Assembly: GCF_020089495.2 (NCBI RefSeq)
Contig: NZ_JAIRCA020000014.1
Coordinates: forward strand, 362-59,652
Direction: 5' to 3'
Source: Streptococcus mitis subsp. hohhotensis
Lineage (GTDB): Bacteria; Bacillota; Bacilli; Lactobacillales; Streptococcaceae
DNA: 59,291 nucleotides
The notes below the pieces were generated by a model that was given only the letters and a program-made list of their open reading frames with translations, did not search any database and was not told where the DNA came from. Below, piece after piece: positions 8,228 to 17,338 of the stretch. Position 1 is the first letter of the stretch, and each line of letters begins with the position of its first letter. The translations under genes and the position numbers were made by a program.

Positions 8228-9145
8228 ATGAATCAAGAAGAATTAGCTAAAAAATTACTTTCTCCCTCAAAGAACTCTCGTCTAGAGAAATTAGGAAAAG
8301 GCTTGACCTTTGCCTGCCTGTCTTTGATTGTCATCATTGTGGCCATGATTTTGATTTTCGTAGCCCAAAAAGGTTTGTCGACCTTCTTTGTAAATGGGGT
8401 CAATATCTTTGATTTCCTTTTTGGACAAACTTGGAATCCTTCAGGTAAACAATTTGGTGCCCTTCCTATGATTTTGGGTTCCTTTATTGTCACAATCCTA
8501 TCAGCCCTTATCGCAACTCCTTTTGCCATTGGTGCAGCTGTCTTTATGACGGAGGTCTCACCAAAAGGTGCTAGAATCTTGCAACCAGCTATTGAATTGC
8601 TGGTTGGGATCCCTTCGGTTGTGTATGGATTTATTGGTTTGCAGGTCGTAGTTCCCTTTGTCCGTAGTGTCTTTGGTGGAACTGGTTTTGGGATCTTGTC
8701 AGGGATTTTCGTTCTCTTTGTCATGATTTTACCGACGGTAACCTTTATGACAACGGATAGTTTGCGTGCAGTGCCTCGTCACTATCGTGAAGCTAGTTTG
8801 GCTATGGGAGCCACTCGCTGGCAAACCATCTGGCGCGTGACCTTGAAGGCGGCGCGTTCAGGGATTTTTACAGCAGTGGTCTTTGGGATGGCGCGTGCCT
8901 TTGGTGAGGCCTTGGCCATTCAGATGGTGGTCGGAAACTCAGCCGTTGTCCCAACTTCACTAACAACACCTGCTGCGACCTTGACCTCTGTCTTGACCAT
9001 GGGTATCGGAAATACCGTCATGGGAACCGTTGATAATAATGTACTTTGGTCACTGGCCTTAGTCTTGCTCTTGATGAGTTTGGCCTTCAACAGTGTGATT
9101 AAATTGATTACGAAAGAAAGAGGAAAGAAAAACTATGCACGCTAA
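8228..9145 (+). CDS. pstC: phosphate ABC transporter permease PstC
   Basis: A 305-residue inner-membrane permease with about six spans and the binding-protein-dependent transport signature (EASLAMGATRWQTIWRVTL) that contacts the ATPase. The first span is at ~25-47 and the charged N-terminus is cytoplasmic. It pairs with PstA to form the phosphate channel. It overlaps pstA by 11 bases. Confidence 0.95.
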   Translation: MNQEELAKKLLSPSKNSRLEKLGKGLTFACLSLIVIIVAMILIFVAQKGLSTFFVNGVNIFDFLFGQTWNPSGKQFGALPMILGSFIVTILSALIATPFAIGAAVFMTEVSPKGARILQPAIELLVGIPSVVYGFIGLQVVVPFVRSVFGGTGFGILSGIFVLFVMILPTVTFMTTDSLRAVPRHYREASLAMGATRWQTIWRVTLKAARSGIFTAVVFGMARAFGEALAIQMVVGNSAVVPTSLTTPAATLTSVLTMGIGNTVMGTVDNNVLWSLALVLLLMSLAFNSVIKLITKERGKKNYAR

Positions 9146-10019
9146 GAAATTAGATAAAATTGCAACAGCTATCCTCTACTCGATTGCAGGGATTATCGTT
9201 GCCATCTTGGCATCCTTGATTCTCTATATCTTGGTTCGTGGTTTGCCTCACATCTCTTGGTCTTTCTTGACTGGCAAATCATCTTCTTACCAAGCGGGCG
9301 GAGGGATCGGAATTCAGCTCTATAATTCCTTCTTCCTTTTGGTCATTACCTTGATTATTTCTGTGCCCTTGTCTATGGGAGCTGGGATTTTCCTGGCTGA
9401 ATATGCTAAAAAAGGTCCTGTGACCAACTTTGTCAGAACCTGTATTGAAATCTTGTCTTCACTGCCATCAGTGGTTGTGGGTCTATTTGGTTACTTGATC
9501 TTTGTAGTTCAGTTTGAGTATGGATTTTCAATCATTTCAGGTGCCTTGGCCTTGACGGTCTTTAACCTGCCTCAGATGACTCGTAATGTTGAGGACAGTT
9601 TGAAACATGTTCACCATACGCAACGTGAAGCTGGCCTAGCTCTTGGGATTTCTCGTTGGGAGACGGTGGTCCATGTCGTGATTCCAGAAGCTCTTCCAGG
9701 TATTGTAACTGGGGTTGTCCTGGCCTCTGGCCGTATCTTTGGTGAGGCGGCTGCTCTCATCTATACAGCAGGACAATCCGCTCCAGCCCTTGACTGGTCA
9801 AACTGGAACATTCTCAGTGTAACCAGCCCAATCTCTATCTTCCGTCAAGCAGAAACCTTGGCTGTTCACATTTGGAAAGTCAATAGTGAAGGTACCATTC
9901 CAGATGGAACCATCGTATCAGCAGGTTCTGCCGCAGTTCTCTTGATCTTTATTTTGATCTTTAACTTTGGAGCCCGCAAACTCGGAAGCTACCTACATAA
10001 GAAATTAACCGCTGCCTAA
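9135..10019 (+). CDS. pstA: phosphate ABC transporter permease PstA
   Basis: A 294-residue permease with the EAA-loop REAGLALGISRWETVVHVVI and about six membrane spans. It contains the PstA-typical ISSLPSVVVGLFGYL-like segment (seen as ILSSLPSVVVGLFGYL) and ends in a Lys-rich cytoplasmic tail. It forms a heterodimer with PstC. Eleven bases separate it from the first pstB, with AAAGGAGAAG as RBS. Confidence 0.95.
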   Translation: MHAKKLDKIATAILYSIAGIIVAILASLILYILVRGLPHISWSFLTGKSSSYQAGGGIGIQLYNSFFLLVITLIISVPLSMGAGIFLAEYAKKGPVTNFVRTCIEILSSLPSVVVGLFGYLIFVVQFEYGFSIISGALALTVFNLPQMTRNVEDSLKHVHHTQREAGLALGISRWETVVHVVIPEALPGIVTGVVLASGRIFGEAAALIYTAGQSAPALDWSNWNILSVTSPISIFRQAETLAVHIWKVNSEGTIPDGTIVSAGSAAVLLIFILIFNFGARKLGSYLHKKLTAA

Positions 10020-10029
10020 AGGAGAAGCC

Positions 10030-10833
10030 ATGTCAAAATATAATTGGGATGAAAAGCATATCATCACCTTTCCTGAAGAGAAAGTGGCCCTCTCTACTAA
10101 GGATTTACATGTTTACTACGGTAAAAAAGAATCCATCAAGGGCATCGATATGCAATTTGAAAAAAATAAAATTACGGCCTTAATTGGCCCTTCTGGTTCA
10201 GGAAAATCAACCTACCTTCGCAGTCTCAACCGTATGAATGATACCATTGATATTGCCAAGGTCACAGGTCAAATCCTCTATCAAGGGATTGATGTCAACC
10301 GTCCAGAAATCAACGTTTATGAGATGCGTAAACACATCGGAATGGTCTTCCAACGCCCAAATCCCTTCGCCAAGTCTATCTATCGCAACATCACTTTTGC
10401 CCATGAACGTGCAGGTGTTAAGGACAAGCAAGTCTTGGATGAAATTGTGGAAACCTCTCTTCGTCAAGCTGCCCTTTGGGATCAGGTCAAAGACGATTTG
10501 CACAAGTCAGCCTTGACTCTATCAGGTGGTCAGCAGCAACGTCTCTGTATCGCTCGTGCTATTTCTGTTAAACCAGATATCCTCTTGATGGATGAGCCAG
10601 CGTCTGCCTTGGATCCGATTGCGACAGCCCAGCTGGAAGAAACAATGTTGGAATTGAAGAAGGACTTTACCATCATCATCGTGACCCACAGTATGCAGCA
10701 GGCTGCGCGTGCTAGTGACTACACAGGATTCTTCTACTTGGGTGACTTGATCGAGTACGATAAGACATCTAATATTTTCCAAAATGCCAAACTACAGTCA
10801 ACCAATGACTACGTAACAGGACACTTTGGATAG
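10030..10833 (+). CDS. pstB: phosphate ABC transporter ATPase, canonical copy
   Basis: A 267-residue ABC ATPase. Walker A is GPSGSGKST, the Q-loop is VFQRPNPF, the signature is LSGGQQQR, Walker B is ILLMDEPASALDP and the H-loop is VTHSMQQAARASD with its His intact. The N-terminal ~15 residues (SKYNWDEKHIITFPEE) are an extension absent from the second copy. First of two tandem pstB genes, both following pstA. Confidence 0.93.
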   Translation: MSKYNWDEKHIITFPEEKVALSTKDLHVYYGKKESIKGIDMQFEKNKITALIGPSGSGKSTYLRSLNRMNDTIDIAKVTGQILYQGIDVNRPEINVYEMRKHIGMVFQRPNPFAKSIYRNITFAHERAGVKDKQVLDEIVETSLRQAALWDQVKDDLHKSALTLSGGQQQRLCIARAISVKPDILLMDEPASALDPIATAQLEETMLELKKDFTIIIVTHSMQQAARASDYTGFFYLGDLIEYDKTSNIFQNAKLQSTNDYVTGHFG

Positions 10834-10845
10834 AAAGGAAACAGT

Positions 10846-11604
10846 ATGACAGAAGTGATTTTACAGGTGTCAGACCTGTCCGTTTACTACAATCAGAAAA
10901 AGGCCTTGAATAGTGTTTCCCTATCTTTCCAACCTAAGGAAATTACAGCCTTGATTGGTCCATCTGGATCAGGGAAATCAACCCTTCTCAAAGCTATTAA
11001 CCGCATGGGGGATCTCAATCCAGAGGTAACCACAACTGGTTCGGTGGTTTACAACGGCCACAACATTTACAGCCCACGTACAGATACAGTTGAATTGCGC
11101 AAGGAAATCGGTATGGTTTTCCAACAACCCAACCCCTTCCCTATGTCTATCTACGAAAATGTTGTTTACGGGCTTCGTATCAATGGAGTGAAGGACAAGC
11201 AGGTTCTAGATGAAGCGGTTGAAAAAGCTTTGCAACGAGCTTCCATCTGGGATGAGGTCAAGGATCGTCTGCATGATTCAGCTATTGGGCTTTCAGGTGG
11301 ACAACAGCAACGTGTCTGTGTTGCCCGTGTCTTGGCAACTAGTCCTAAAATCATTCTTTTGGATGAACCGACTTCAGCCTTGGACCCTATCTCGGCCGGT
11401 AAGATTGAGGAAACCTTGTATGGTCTAAAAGATAGATATACCATGCTCTTGGTTACGCGTTCCATGCAACAAGCTTCTCGTATTTCTGACAAGACAGGAT
11501 TTTTCCTAGATGGAGATTTAATTGAGTTTAACGATACCAAGAAGATGTTCCTAAACCCACAACACAAGGAAACAGAAGATTATATTTCAGGAAAATTTGG
11601 ATAA
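10846..11604 (+). CDS. pstB: phosphate ABC transporter ATPase, H-loop variant copy
   Basis: A 252-residue PstB paralogue with Walker [10 protein letters not shown], signature LSGGQQQR and Walker [13 protein letters not shown] intact. The switch/H-loop reads [15 protein letters not shown]: the usual His is Arg. It probably pairs with the upstream PstB or forms an alternative complex. An RBS (GAAAGGAAAC) precedes the ATG. The substitution is seen directly; its effect on ATP hydrolysis is inference. Confidence 0.93.
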   Translation: MTEVILQVSDLSVYYNQKKALNSVSLSFQPKEITALIGPSGSGKSTLLKAINRMGDLNPEVTTTGSVVYNGHNIYSPRTDTVELRKEIGMVFQQPNPFPMSIYENVVYGLRINGVKDKQVLDEAVEKALQRASIWDEVKDRLHDSAIGLSGGQQQRVCVARVLATSPKIILLDEPTSALDPISAGKIEETLYGLKDRYTMLLVTRSMQQASRISDKTGFFLDGDLIEFNDTKKMFLNPQHKETEDYISGKFG

Positions 11605-11612
11605 GGAGATAA

Positions 11613-12269
11613 ATGATGTTACGTTCTCAATTTGAAGAAGATTTGGAGAAATTGCACAACCAGTTCTATGCTATGGGACAAGAAGTGCTATCTCAAATCA
11701 ATCGGACCGTGCGTGCCTTTGTTACGCATGACCGTGATTTGGCCAAAGAAGTCATCGAAGACGATGCAGAAGTAAACGAATACGAAGTGAAATTGGAGAA
11801 AAAATCATTTGAAATGATTGCCCTTCAACAACCGGTTTCTCAGGACTTGCGGACTGTTCTAACAGTCTTGAAGGCTGTATCAGACTTGGAACGTATGGGG
11901 GACCATGCTGTTTCCATTGCAAGAGCAGCCATTCGTATGAAGGGGGAGCAACGTATCCCAGCTGTTGAAGAAGAAATCAAGAGAATGGGTCGCGATGTCA
12001 AGAACTTCGTTGAAGCAGCCCTTGAACTCTATCTGAATGGTTCAGTAGACCAGGCCTATGAAGTAGCAGCCATGGACGAAAAAATCAACCATTACTTTGA
12101 TAGTATTCGTGATTTGGCTACAGAAGAAATTAAGAAAAATCCAGATGCTATCGTTACAGGCCGTGATTACTTCCAAGTGATTGCCTTCTTGGAACGCATT
12201 GGAGACTATGCCAAGAATATCTGTGAATGGGTTGTTTACTTTGAAACAGGTAAGATTGTCGAACTATAA
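11613..12269 (+). CDS. phoU: phosphate signalling regulator PhoU
   Basis: A 218-residue all-helical protein with two PhoU repeats; each carries the metal-cluster motif as DLERMGDHAVSIA in the first half and FLERIGDYAKNICEW in the second. PhoU couples Pst transporter state to the phosphate two-component system and damps uptake. Last gene of the operon, followed by a terminator at ~12288. Confidence 0.93.
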   Translation: MMLRSQFEEDLEKLHNQFYAMGQEVLSQINRTVRAFVTHDRDLAKEVIEDDAEVNEYEVKLEKKSFEMIALQQPVSQDLRTVLTVLKAVSDLERMGDHAVSIARAAIRMKGEQRIPAVEEEIKRMGRDVKNFVEAALELYLNGSVDQAYEVAAMDEKINHYFDSIRDLATEEIKKNPDAIVTGRDYFQVIAFLERIGDYAKNICEWVVYFETGKIVEL

Positions 12270-12287
12270 AATAGATTTATTCTGTAT

Positions 12288-12325
12288 AAAAAGGAGCTTG
12301 AAATCAACTAACAACTCCTTTTTTT
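12288..12325 (+). terminator. terminator after phoU
   Basis: AAAAAGGAG ... CTCCTTTTTTT with a short inner TTG/CAA pair; it closes the pst operon. Confidence 0.65.
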
Positions 12326-12366
12326 GAATGAAAAAAATATTTTTGAGATAAAAATTCAAAAAATAC

Positions 12367-12395
12367 TTGACAAGCACCTTGAATAGCGTTATAAT
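12367..12395 (+). promoter_or_regulatory. sigma-A promoter of the amino-acid binding protein gene
   Basis: A consensus -35 TTGACA (12367-12372) and -10 TATAAT (12390-12395) are separated by 17 bases: a perfect vegetative promoter. Confidence 0.85.
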
Positions 12396-12426
12396 TATAC
12401 AAAAATAACAGAGAGGTTGTTTATTT

Positions 12427-13242
12427 ATGAAATCAAAAAAATGGATATTTGTTTTATGTAGTTTTCTTGCAAGTTTCTTCTTAGTAGCTTGCCAGTCGGG
12501 TTCTAATGGTTCTCAGTCAGCTGTTGAGGCCATTAAGCAAAAGGGGAAATTAGTTGTGGCGACCAGTCCTGACTATGCACCTTTTGAATTCCAATCCTTA
12601 GTTGACGGAAAAAACCAGGTAGTCGGTGCGGATATTGACATGGCTCAGGCTATCGCTGATGAACTTGGGGTTAAGTTGGAAATCTCAAGCATGAGTTTTG
12701 ACAATGTTTTGACCAGTCTTCAAACTGGCAAGGCTGACCTAGCAGTTGCGGGAATTAGCGCTACTGACGAGAGAAAAGAAGTCTTTGATTTTTCAATCCC
12801 TTACTATGAAAACAAGATTAGTTTCTTGGTTCGTAAGTCTGATGTAGAAAAATACAAGGATTTAACTAGTCTGGAAAGTGCCAACATTGCAGCTCAAAAA
12901 GGGACTGTTCCAGAGTCTATGGTCAAGGAACAATTGCCAAAAGCTCAGCTGACTTCCCTAACCAATATGGGTGAAGCAGTTAATGAATTGCAGGCTGGAA
13001 AAGTTGATGCTGTTCACATGGATGAGCCTGTTGCCCTTAGCTATGCTGCTAAAAATGCCGACTTAGCTGTCGCAACTGTCAGCTTGAAGATGAAGGACGG
13101 CGAAGCCAATGCCGTTGCCCTTAGAAAAAATAGTGCTGATTTGAAAGAAGTGGTGGACAAGGTCATCCAAAAACTCAAGGATGATGGTACCTACCAAAGC
13201 TATCTTGAAAAAGCAGCAAGCCTAACAGAAGTTGAAGAATAA
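12427..13242 (+). CDS. amino-acid ABC transporter substrate-binding lipoprotein
   Basis: A 271-residue lipoprotein with lipobox LVAC at about residue 22, followed by a Ser/Gly linker and a family 3 solute-binding domain (VATSPDYAPFEF, DIDMAQAIADELGVKLEI, GISATDERKEVFDFSIPYY). It is expected to bind a polar amino acid at the cell surface. It is transcribed alone from a perfect promoter; no permease or ATPase is adjacent. The permease/ATPase pair at 49882-51299 lacks a binding protein, but a partnership is only a guess. Confidence 0.88.
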   Translation: MKSKKWIFVLCSFLASFFLVACQSGSNGSQSAVEAIKQKGKLVVATSPDYAPFEFQSLVDGKNQVVGADIDMAQAIADELGVKLEISSMSFDNVLTSLQTGKADLAVAGISATDERKEVFDFSIPYYENKISFLVRKSDVEKYKDLTSLESANIAAQKGTVPESMVKEQLPKAQLTSLTNMGEAVNELQAGKVDAVHMDEPVALSYAAKNADLAVATVSLKMKDGEANAVALRKNSADLKEVVDKVIQKLKDDGTYQSYLEKAASLTEVEE

Positions 13243-13395
13243 TACTCAATGAAAATCAAAGAGCAAACTAGGAAGCTAGCCGCAAGTTGCTCAAAGCACT
13301 GCTTTGAGGTTGTAGATAAGACTGACGAAGTCAGTTACATATATCTACGGTAAGGCGACGCTGACGTGGTTTGAAGAGATTTTCGAAGAGTATAA
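13241..13395 (+). repeat. BOX-type repeat, long form
   Basis: A 155-base element beginning AATACTCAATGAAAATC, with internal GCACTGCTTTGAGG and GACTGACGAAGTCAG palindromic parts, the CTACGGTAAGGCGACG core and the terminal TTTTCGAAGAGTAT. It starts at the stop codon of the binding-protein gene and ends beside the MocR terminator. Confidence 0.9.
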
Positions 13396-13397
13396 GA

Positions 13398-13434
13398 AAA
13401 AAGCAGAGTTGGAAGTCAATCCAATTCTGCTTTT
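13398..13434 (-). terminator. terminator of the MocR gene
   Basis: On the minus strand AAAAGCAGAATTGG ... CCAACTCTGCTTTTTTC forms a stem with a T-tail. It overlaps the last codons of the gene. Confidence 0.7.
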
Positions 13435-14687
13435 AAATAGTTTAAAACCTTTTCTAGATTTTCTAAGGATACCTTGGCAAATTGATAAGGACAGGCATCC
13501 AAGTAAGCCTCTTCAAAGAAGTTCAAGTCCAGTTGGCTGTGTTTGAGGCTGGCGATTTTAGGATACTGTCGCAGATCTAGTAATAAACCATCGTGAAGAG
13601 GGAAATGAGGAAGGGGACAAGGTGTTTTAGCTAGTCTTTCCTCGATTTGTTTTTGGTAAGCATCCTGATTGGCCAAGCGAGCTAAACGATTTTTCTCAAA
13701 TAATTGACTATCAATATAGAGTGATAGGGCCTTTTGCATGATGAGGTTGCTGTCGTAGTCTAGGATATTTTTGTAGGCTACAAAGGATTCTTTGATAGTA
13801 TTTGGCAGAATGAGTGCTGTAATCCGCAGGGCTGGAAAGAGGCTGGTTGAGAAGGACTTGATATAAATGACGCGCTCCTCTGTATCTAGATAGTGGAAGG
13901 TCTGGCCCTTTTTAGAGTCCAAATCCCCCAAATAGTCGTCCTCTACGATATAGACACCATACTTGGTAGCTAAGTCAAGAATAGCCCGTTTGTCCTGCTC
14001 TGAATAGGAATGCCCCAGAGGATAGTGAAAACGAGGAATAGTATAGAAAAACTTAATCTTTCCTGTCTTGAAATGGCCTTCCAGCTCCTCCAAGTCAATC
14101 CCATCAATGCTTCGTTCAATCGTTTGATAGTCCAATCCCTGAGCAATCAAGAGACGATTCATCCGATGGTAGGTTGGTTGTTCCACCAAGATTTCCTTGC
14201 CTTGGCTAGGGAAGGAAATTTGAGAGAGGATAAAAAGAGCTTGTTGAGTTCCAGAAGTCAGTACCAGTTGGTCAGCCTTGCAGTAGAGGGATTGCTCAAA
14301 GAGGAGTTTGTGAATGGACTGTCTTAGGTCTTCTAATCCTTCTTGGTTGTCATAGTAGTTGAAGAGGTAGTTTTCTCGTCCAATCAAGGTTTCATTGACA
14401 CAGAGTCGGAAATCGTCATAGGCGCTGGCATGTTCGTCCGTAACCTCGATTTCTAGATCCTGGTGTTGCCCTTGTTCTAGGACATAGTAGCCACTCTGGG
14501 GCTTGGCATAGAGGTATTGCTCGTGCCGTAATTCCAGCAGAGCTCGTTGAATGGTGTCCTTGCTGCAGTGAAAGTCAAGGCTCAGTTGACGAATAGAAGG
14601 CAGGCGGCTTCCCGTCGGAAATCGTCCAGACTCGATACTATTTTTCAGATAGGAAACAACCTCTTGGTACTTGCTTTGTTTCTTCAT
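13416..14687 (-). CDS. MocR-family GntR/aminotransferase-like regulator
   Basis: A 423-residue protein with an N-terminal GntR winged helix (residues ~1-70, TGSRLPSIRQLSLDFHCSKDTIQRAL) and a fold-type I aminotransferase-like domain (YYDNQEGLEDLR, LTSGTQQALFILSQ, VEQPTYHRM, VEDDYLGDL). This is the MocR layout, where PLP or an amino compound is the effector. The segment that normally reads SFSK around the PLP lysine is SFST (Thr281), with a Lys four residues earlier (K277). It is divergent from budA and may regulate it; that is inference. Confidence 0.88.
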   Translation of the reverse strand: MKKQSKYQEVVSYLKNSIESGRFPTGSRLPSIRQLSLDFHCSKDTIQRALLELRHEQYLYAKPQSGYYVLEQGQHQDLEIEVTDEHASAYDDFRLCVNETLIGRENYLFNYYDNQEGLEDLRQSIHKLLFEQSLYCKADQLVLTSGTQQALFILSQISFPSQGKEILVEQPTYHRMNRLLIAQGLDYQTIERSIDGIDLEELEGHFKTGKIKFFYTIPRFHYPLGHSYSEQDKRAILDLATKYGVYIVEDDYLGDLDSKKGQTFHYLDTEERVIYIKSFSTSLFPALRITALILPNTIKESFVAYKNILDYDSNLIMQKALSLYIDSQLFEKNRLARLANQDAYQKQIEERLAKTPCPLPHFPLHDGLLLDLRQYPKIASLKHSQLDLNFFEEAYLDACPYQFAKVSLENLEKVLNYLKAELD

Positions 14688-14712
14688 TCCAGACCTCCCT
14701 TGATTTTGTTAC

Positions 14713-14741
14713 ATTGTACCCTTTTTTTTCCTTCTTGGCAA
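14713..14741 (-). promoter_or_regulatory. promoter of the MocR gene
   Basis: On the minus strand, TTGCCA (14741-14736) and TACAAT (14718-14713) are separated by 17 bases; GGGAGGT lies before the ATG. Confidence 0.6.
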
Positions 14742-14761
14742 TGTCTAGAGTGTTTCTCTCG

Positions 14762-14790
14762 TTCACATCTAGGGGCAAATGTGGTATACT
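14762..14790 (+). promoter_or_regulatory. promoter of budA
   Basis: TTCACA (14762-14767), 17-base spacer and TATACT (14785-14790), with an extended TGG before the -10. Only about 20 bases separate this from the divergent MocR promoter, so one operator could serve both. Confidence 0.6.
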
Positions 14791-14828
14791 TAGGAGTAAC
14801 ATTTATAGAATAACAGACAAGAAAGTGA

Positions 14829-15560
14829 ATGGATAAGAACGTGCAGGAACCAGTGAAATTATTTCAATATAATACCCTCGGAGCCTTGATGGCTGGCCTT
14901 TATGGTGGTACCATGACAGTGGGAGAATTGCTAGAGCATGGTGATCTTGGTTTGGGAACCTTGGATTCCATTGATGGAGAATTGATTGTCTTGGATGGCA
15001 AGGCCTATCAGGCTAAAGGATCAGGAGAGCAACCAGAGATTGTGGAAGTGTCACCAGATGCCCTTATTCCTTATGCAGCAGTAGTACCACATCAGGCAGA
15101 GGTCATTTTCCGCCAGCGCTTTGAGATGACGGACAAGGAATTGGAAGAGCGAATCGAGTCTTATTATGATGGGGAAAATCTTTTCCGCTCTATCAAGATT
15201 CGTGGGGAATTTTCGCATATGCATGTGCGCATGATTCCCAAGTCGACACCCGATACCAAGTTTGCTGATGTCGCAACCCATCAACCTGAATATAGTCGTG
15301 ACAATGTGGCGGGAACTATCGTTGGTTTCTGGACGCCTGAGATTTTCCATGGGGTCAGTGTGGCAGGTTACCATCTGCACTTCATTTCAGATGATTTGAC
15401 CTTCGGTGGTCATGTCATGGACTTTGTCATCAAGGAAGGCATTATTGAGGTGGGAGCTGTTGACCAATTGGACCAACGTTTTCCTGTCCAAGACCGTCAA
15501 TACTTGTTTGCTAAGTTCAATGTTGAAGAGATGAGAAAAGATATTGAAAAGGCAGAATAG
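14829..15560 (+). CDS. budA: alpha-acetolactate decarboxylase
   Basis: A 243-residue enzyme of the AlsD/BudA family converting 2-acetolactate to acetoin. Recognisable features are the N-terminal FQYNTLGALMAGLYGGTMTVGELL, the central RGEFSHMHVRMIPKS and the zinc-ligand segment YHLHFISDDLTFGGHVMDF (H-x-H plus a later H). Cytoplasmic; it drains acetolactate away from branched-chain amino-acid synthesis. The RBS is weak (AAAGTGA). It is followed after 9 bases by the YhfC gene, probably in one transcript. Confidence 0.92.
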   Translation: MDKNVQEPVKLFQYNTLGALMAGLYGGTMTVGELLEHGDLGLGTLDSIDGELIVLDGKAYQAKGSGEQPEIVEVSPDALIPYAAVVPHQAEVIFRQRFEMTDKELEERIESYYDGENLFRSIKIRGEFSHMHVRMIPKSTPDTKFADVATHQPEYSRDNVAGTIVGFWTPEIFHGVSVAGYHLHFISDDLTFGGHVMDFVIKEGIIEVGAVDQLDQRFPVQDRQYLFAKFNVEEMRKDIEKAE

Positions 15561-15569
15561 GAGACGAAA

Positions 15570-16322
15570 ATGACCACTCATATTATCATTACTATGGTGC
15601 TGTTGCTGGCTCTCTTGCTAGGGAGCATTTGGTATGCCAAAAAGAAATATCAAATCAATCTAGCTGTCTTGGGTTTGGGGGCTGTTGCCTTCTTTCTCTC
15701 TTCACAAATTCTAGAAAAATTGATTCATATCATAGTTCTTCATCCTCAAAAAGACGGTAGTATTGCCCTCTTGCAAGACCATCCGCTTGTCTATATCATC
15801 TATGGCCTAGCCATGGCAGCATTTTTTGAGGAAACTGCTCGTCTTATTTTCTTCAAATGGTTGGAGAAAAAGAGAAGTTTGGAAAAAGCAGATGCCTTGG
15901 CCTATGGATTGGGGCATGGTGGCTTGGAATTGATTTTCCTAGGTCTTACTAGTTTGATTAATCTCTACATCGTTCTTTCGGCAGTTCAAACTCAGAATCC
16001 ACAGGTTATGCAATTGCTGTCTGAAAATATGTTGAAAACCATCCAGTCGCTATCTGTCTGGCAAATTTATTTGCTTGGTTTTGAACGGATTCTGGCTCTA
16101 GGTTTCCAATTACTTTTGACAGTTTGGGTTTACCAAGCTGTTCGCCAGAAAAAATGGATTTATCTCCTAGCAGCCTATGGTCTACATGCCTTCTTTGATC
16201 TAGTACCATCTCTAGCTCAAGTAGGATGGATTACAAGTCCAGTCTTGGTTGAAGTTGTCCTAGCACTTGAACTTGTTCTGGTTGCCTATGGGACAAAGGC
16301 TAGCTTTTGCAAAAAATCATAA
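15570..16322 (+). CDS. YhfC-family membrane protein (putative intramembrane glutamic protease)
   Basis: A 250-residue polytopic membrane protein with about seven spans. It has FFEETARLIFFKW, an EE motif followed by Arg, and LGHGGLELIFLG, as in the YhfC family related to CPBP (CAAX-processing/bacteriocin-immunity) intramembrane proteases. Proteolytic activity is known only by family analogy. RBS GGAGACGAAA; the terminator follows at 16321. Confidence 0.75.
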   Translation: MTTHIIITMVLLLALLLGSIWYAKKKYQINLAVLGLGAVAFFLSSQILEKLIHIIVLHPQKDGSIALLQDHPLVYIIYGLAMAAFFEETARLIFFKWLEKKRSLEKADALAYGLGHGGLELIFLGLTSLINLYIVLSAVQTQNPQVMQLLSENMLKTIQSLSVWQIYLLGFERILALGFQLLLTVWVYQAVRQKKWIYLLAAYGLHAFFDLVPSLAQVGWITSPVLVEVVLALELVLVAYGTKASFCKKS

Positions 16323-16345
16323 AAAGAGGGGAAACCTCTTTTTTG
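16321..16345 (+). terminator. terminator after the YhfC gene
   Basis: AAAAAGAGG / CCTCTTTTTT stem with a GGAAA-type loop and T-run. Confidence 0.8.
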
Positions 16346-16374
16346 TTTAAAATAAGTCCAAGATTTTTTTAGGG

Positions 16375-16403
16375 TCGTCAAATGGTCTTAAAAATGGTAT
16401 AAT
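16375..16403 (+). promoter_or_regulatory. extended -10 promoter of murB
   Basis: TGGTATAAT with TATAAT at 16398-16403; a weak -35 TCGTCA lies 17 bases upstream. Confidence 0.65.
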
Positions 16404-16432
16404 GGAATGAATTTTGTAAAAGGGAGAGTGTC

Positions 16433-17338
16433 ATGTCAGTAAAAGAAAACATGCTTGAAATCTTAGAAGGGATTGATATCCGTTTCAAGGAACCCTTGCA
16501 TAGCTATAGTTATACAAAAGTAGGTGGAGAGGCCGATTATTTGGTCTTTCCACGAAATCGTTTTGAGCTGGCTCGCGTTGTTAAATTTGCCAATCAAGAA
16601 AATATTCCTTGGATGGTTCTTGGAAATGCCAGCAACATTATCGTTCGTGATGGTGGGATTCGTGGATTTGTCATCTTGTGTGACAAGCTCAATAATGTTT
16701 CAGTTGATGGCTATACCATCGAAGCTGAAGCTGGAGCCAACTTGATTGAAACAACACGTATTGCCCTTCGTCATAGTTTGACTGGTTTTGAATTTGCTTG
16801 TGGCATTCCAGGGAGCGTTGGTGGTGCTGTCTTTATGAATGCGGGTGCCTATGGTGGCGAGATTTCCCATATCTTACAGTCTTGTAAGGTCTTGACCAAG
16901 GATGGAGAAATCGAGACCCTGTCTGTCAAGGACTTGGCTTTTGGTTACCGCCACTCAGCCATTCAAGAGTCTGGTGCAGTTGTCTTGTCAGCTAAATTTG
17001 CCCTAGCTCCAGGAAGCCATCAGGTTATCAAGCAAGAAATGGATCGTTTGACGCATCTACGTGAACTCAAGCAACCTTTAGAATACCCATCTTGTGGTTC
17101 GGTCTTTAAGCGTCCAGTAGGGCATTTTGCAGGTCAATTAATTTCAGAAGCTGGCTTGAAAGGCTATCGTATTGGTGGAGTAGAAGTCTCAGAAAAACAC
17201 GCAGGTTTTATGATTAATGTTGCTGACGGAACGGCTAAAGACTACGAGGACTTGATTGAGTCTGTGATCGAAAAAGTCAAGGAACACTCTGGCGTTACTC
17301 TTGAGAGAGAGGTCCGTATTTTAGGTGAAAGCAAGTAG
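16433..17338 (+). CDS. murB: UDP-N-acetylenolpyruvoylglucosamine reductase
   Basis: A 301-residue FAD enzyme that reduces UDP-GlcNAc-enolpyruvate to UDP-MurNAc in peptidoglycan precursor synthesis. FAD-binding segments are [29 protein letters not shown] and [23 protein letters not shown]; the catalytic-site segment is [11 protein letters not shown]. The size fits the type II (short) MurB of Gram-positives. RBS GGGAGAG. It lies directly upstream of potABCD, separated by a 159-base leader. Confidence 0.95.
   Translation: MSVKENMLEILEGIDIRFKEPLHSYSYTKVGGEADYLVFPRNRFELARVVKFANQENIPWMVLGNASNIIVRDGGIRGFVILCDKLNNVSVDGYTIEAEAGANLIETTRIALRHSLTGFEFACGIPGSVGGAVFMNAGAYGGEISHILQSCKVLTKDGEIETLSVKDLAFGYRHSAIQESGAVVLSAKFALAPGSHQVIKQEMDRLTHLRELKQPLEYPSCGSVFKRPVGHFAGQLISEAGLKGYRIGGVEVSEKHAGFMINVADGTAKDYEDLIESVIEKVKEHSGVTLEREVRILGESK

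Noticed and set aside
8233..8724. 163-residue minus-strand frame across pstC
   Set aside because: Lys/Pro/Thr-rich shadow of a membrane protein gene, with no start signals.
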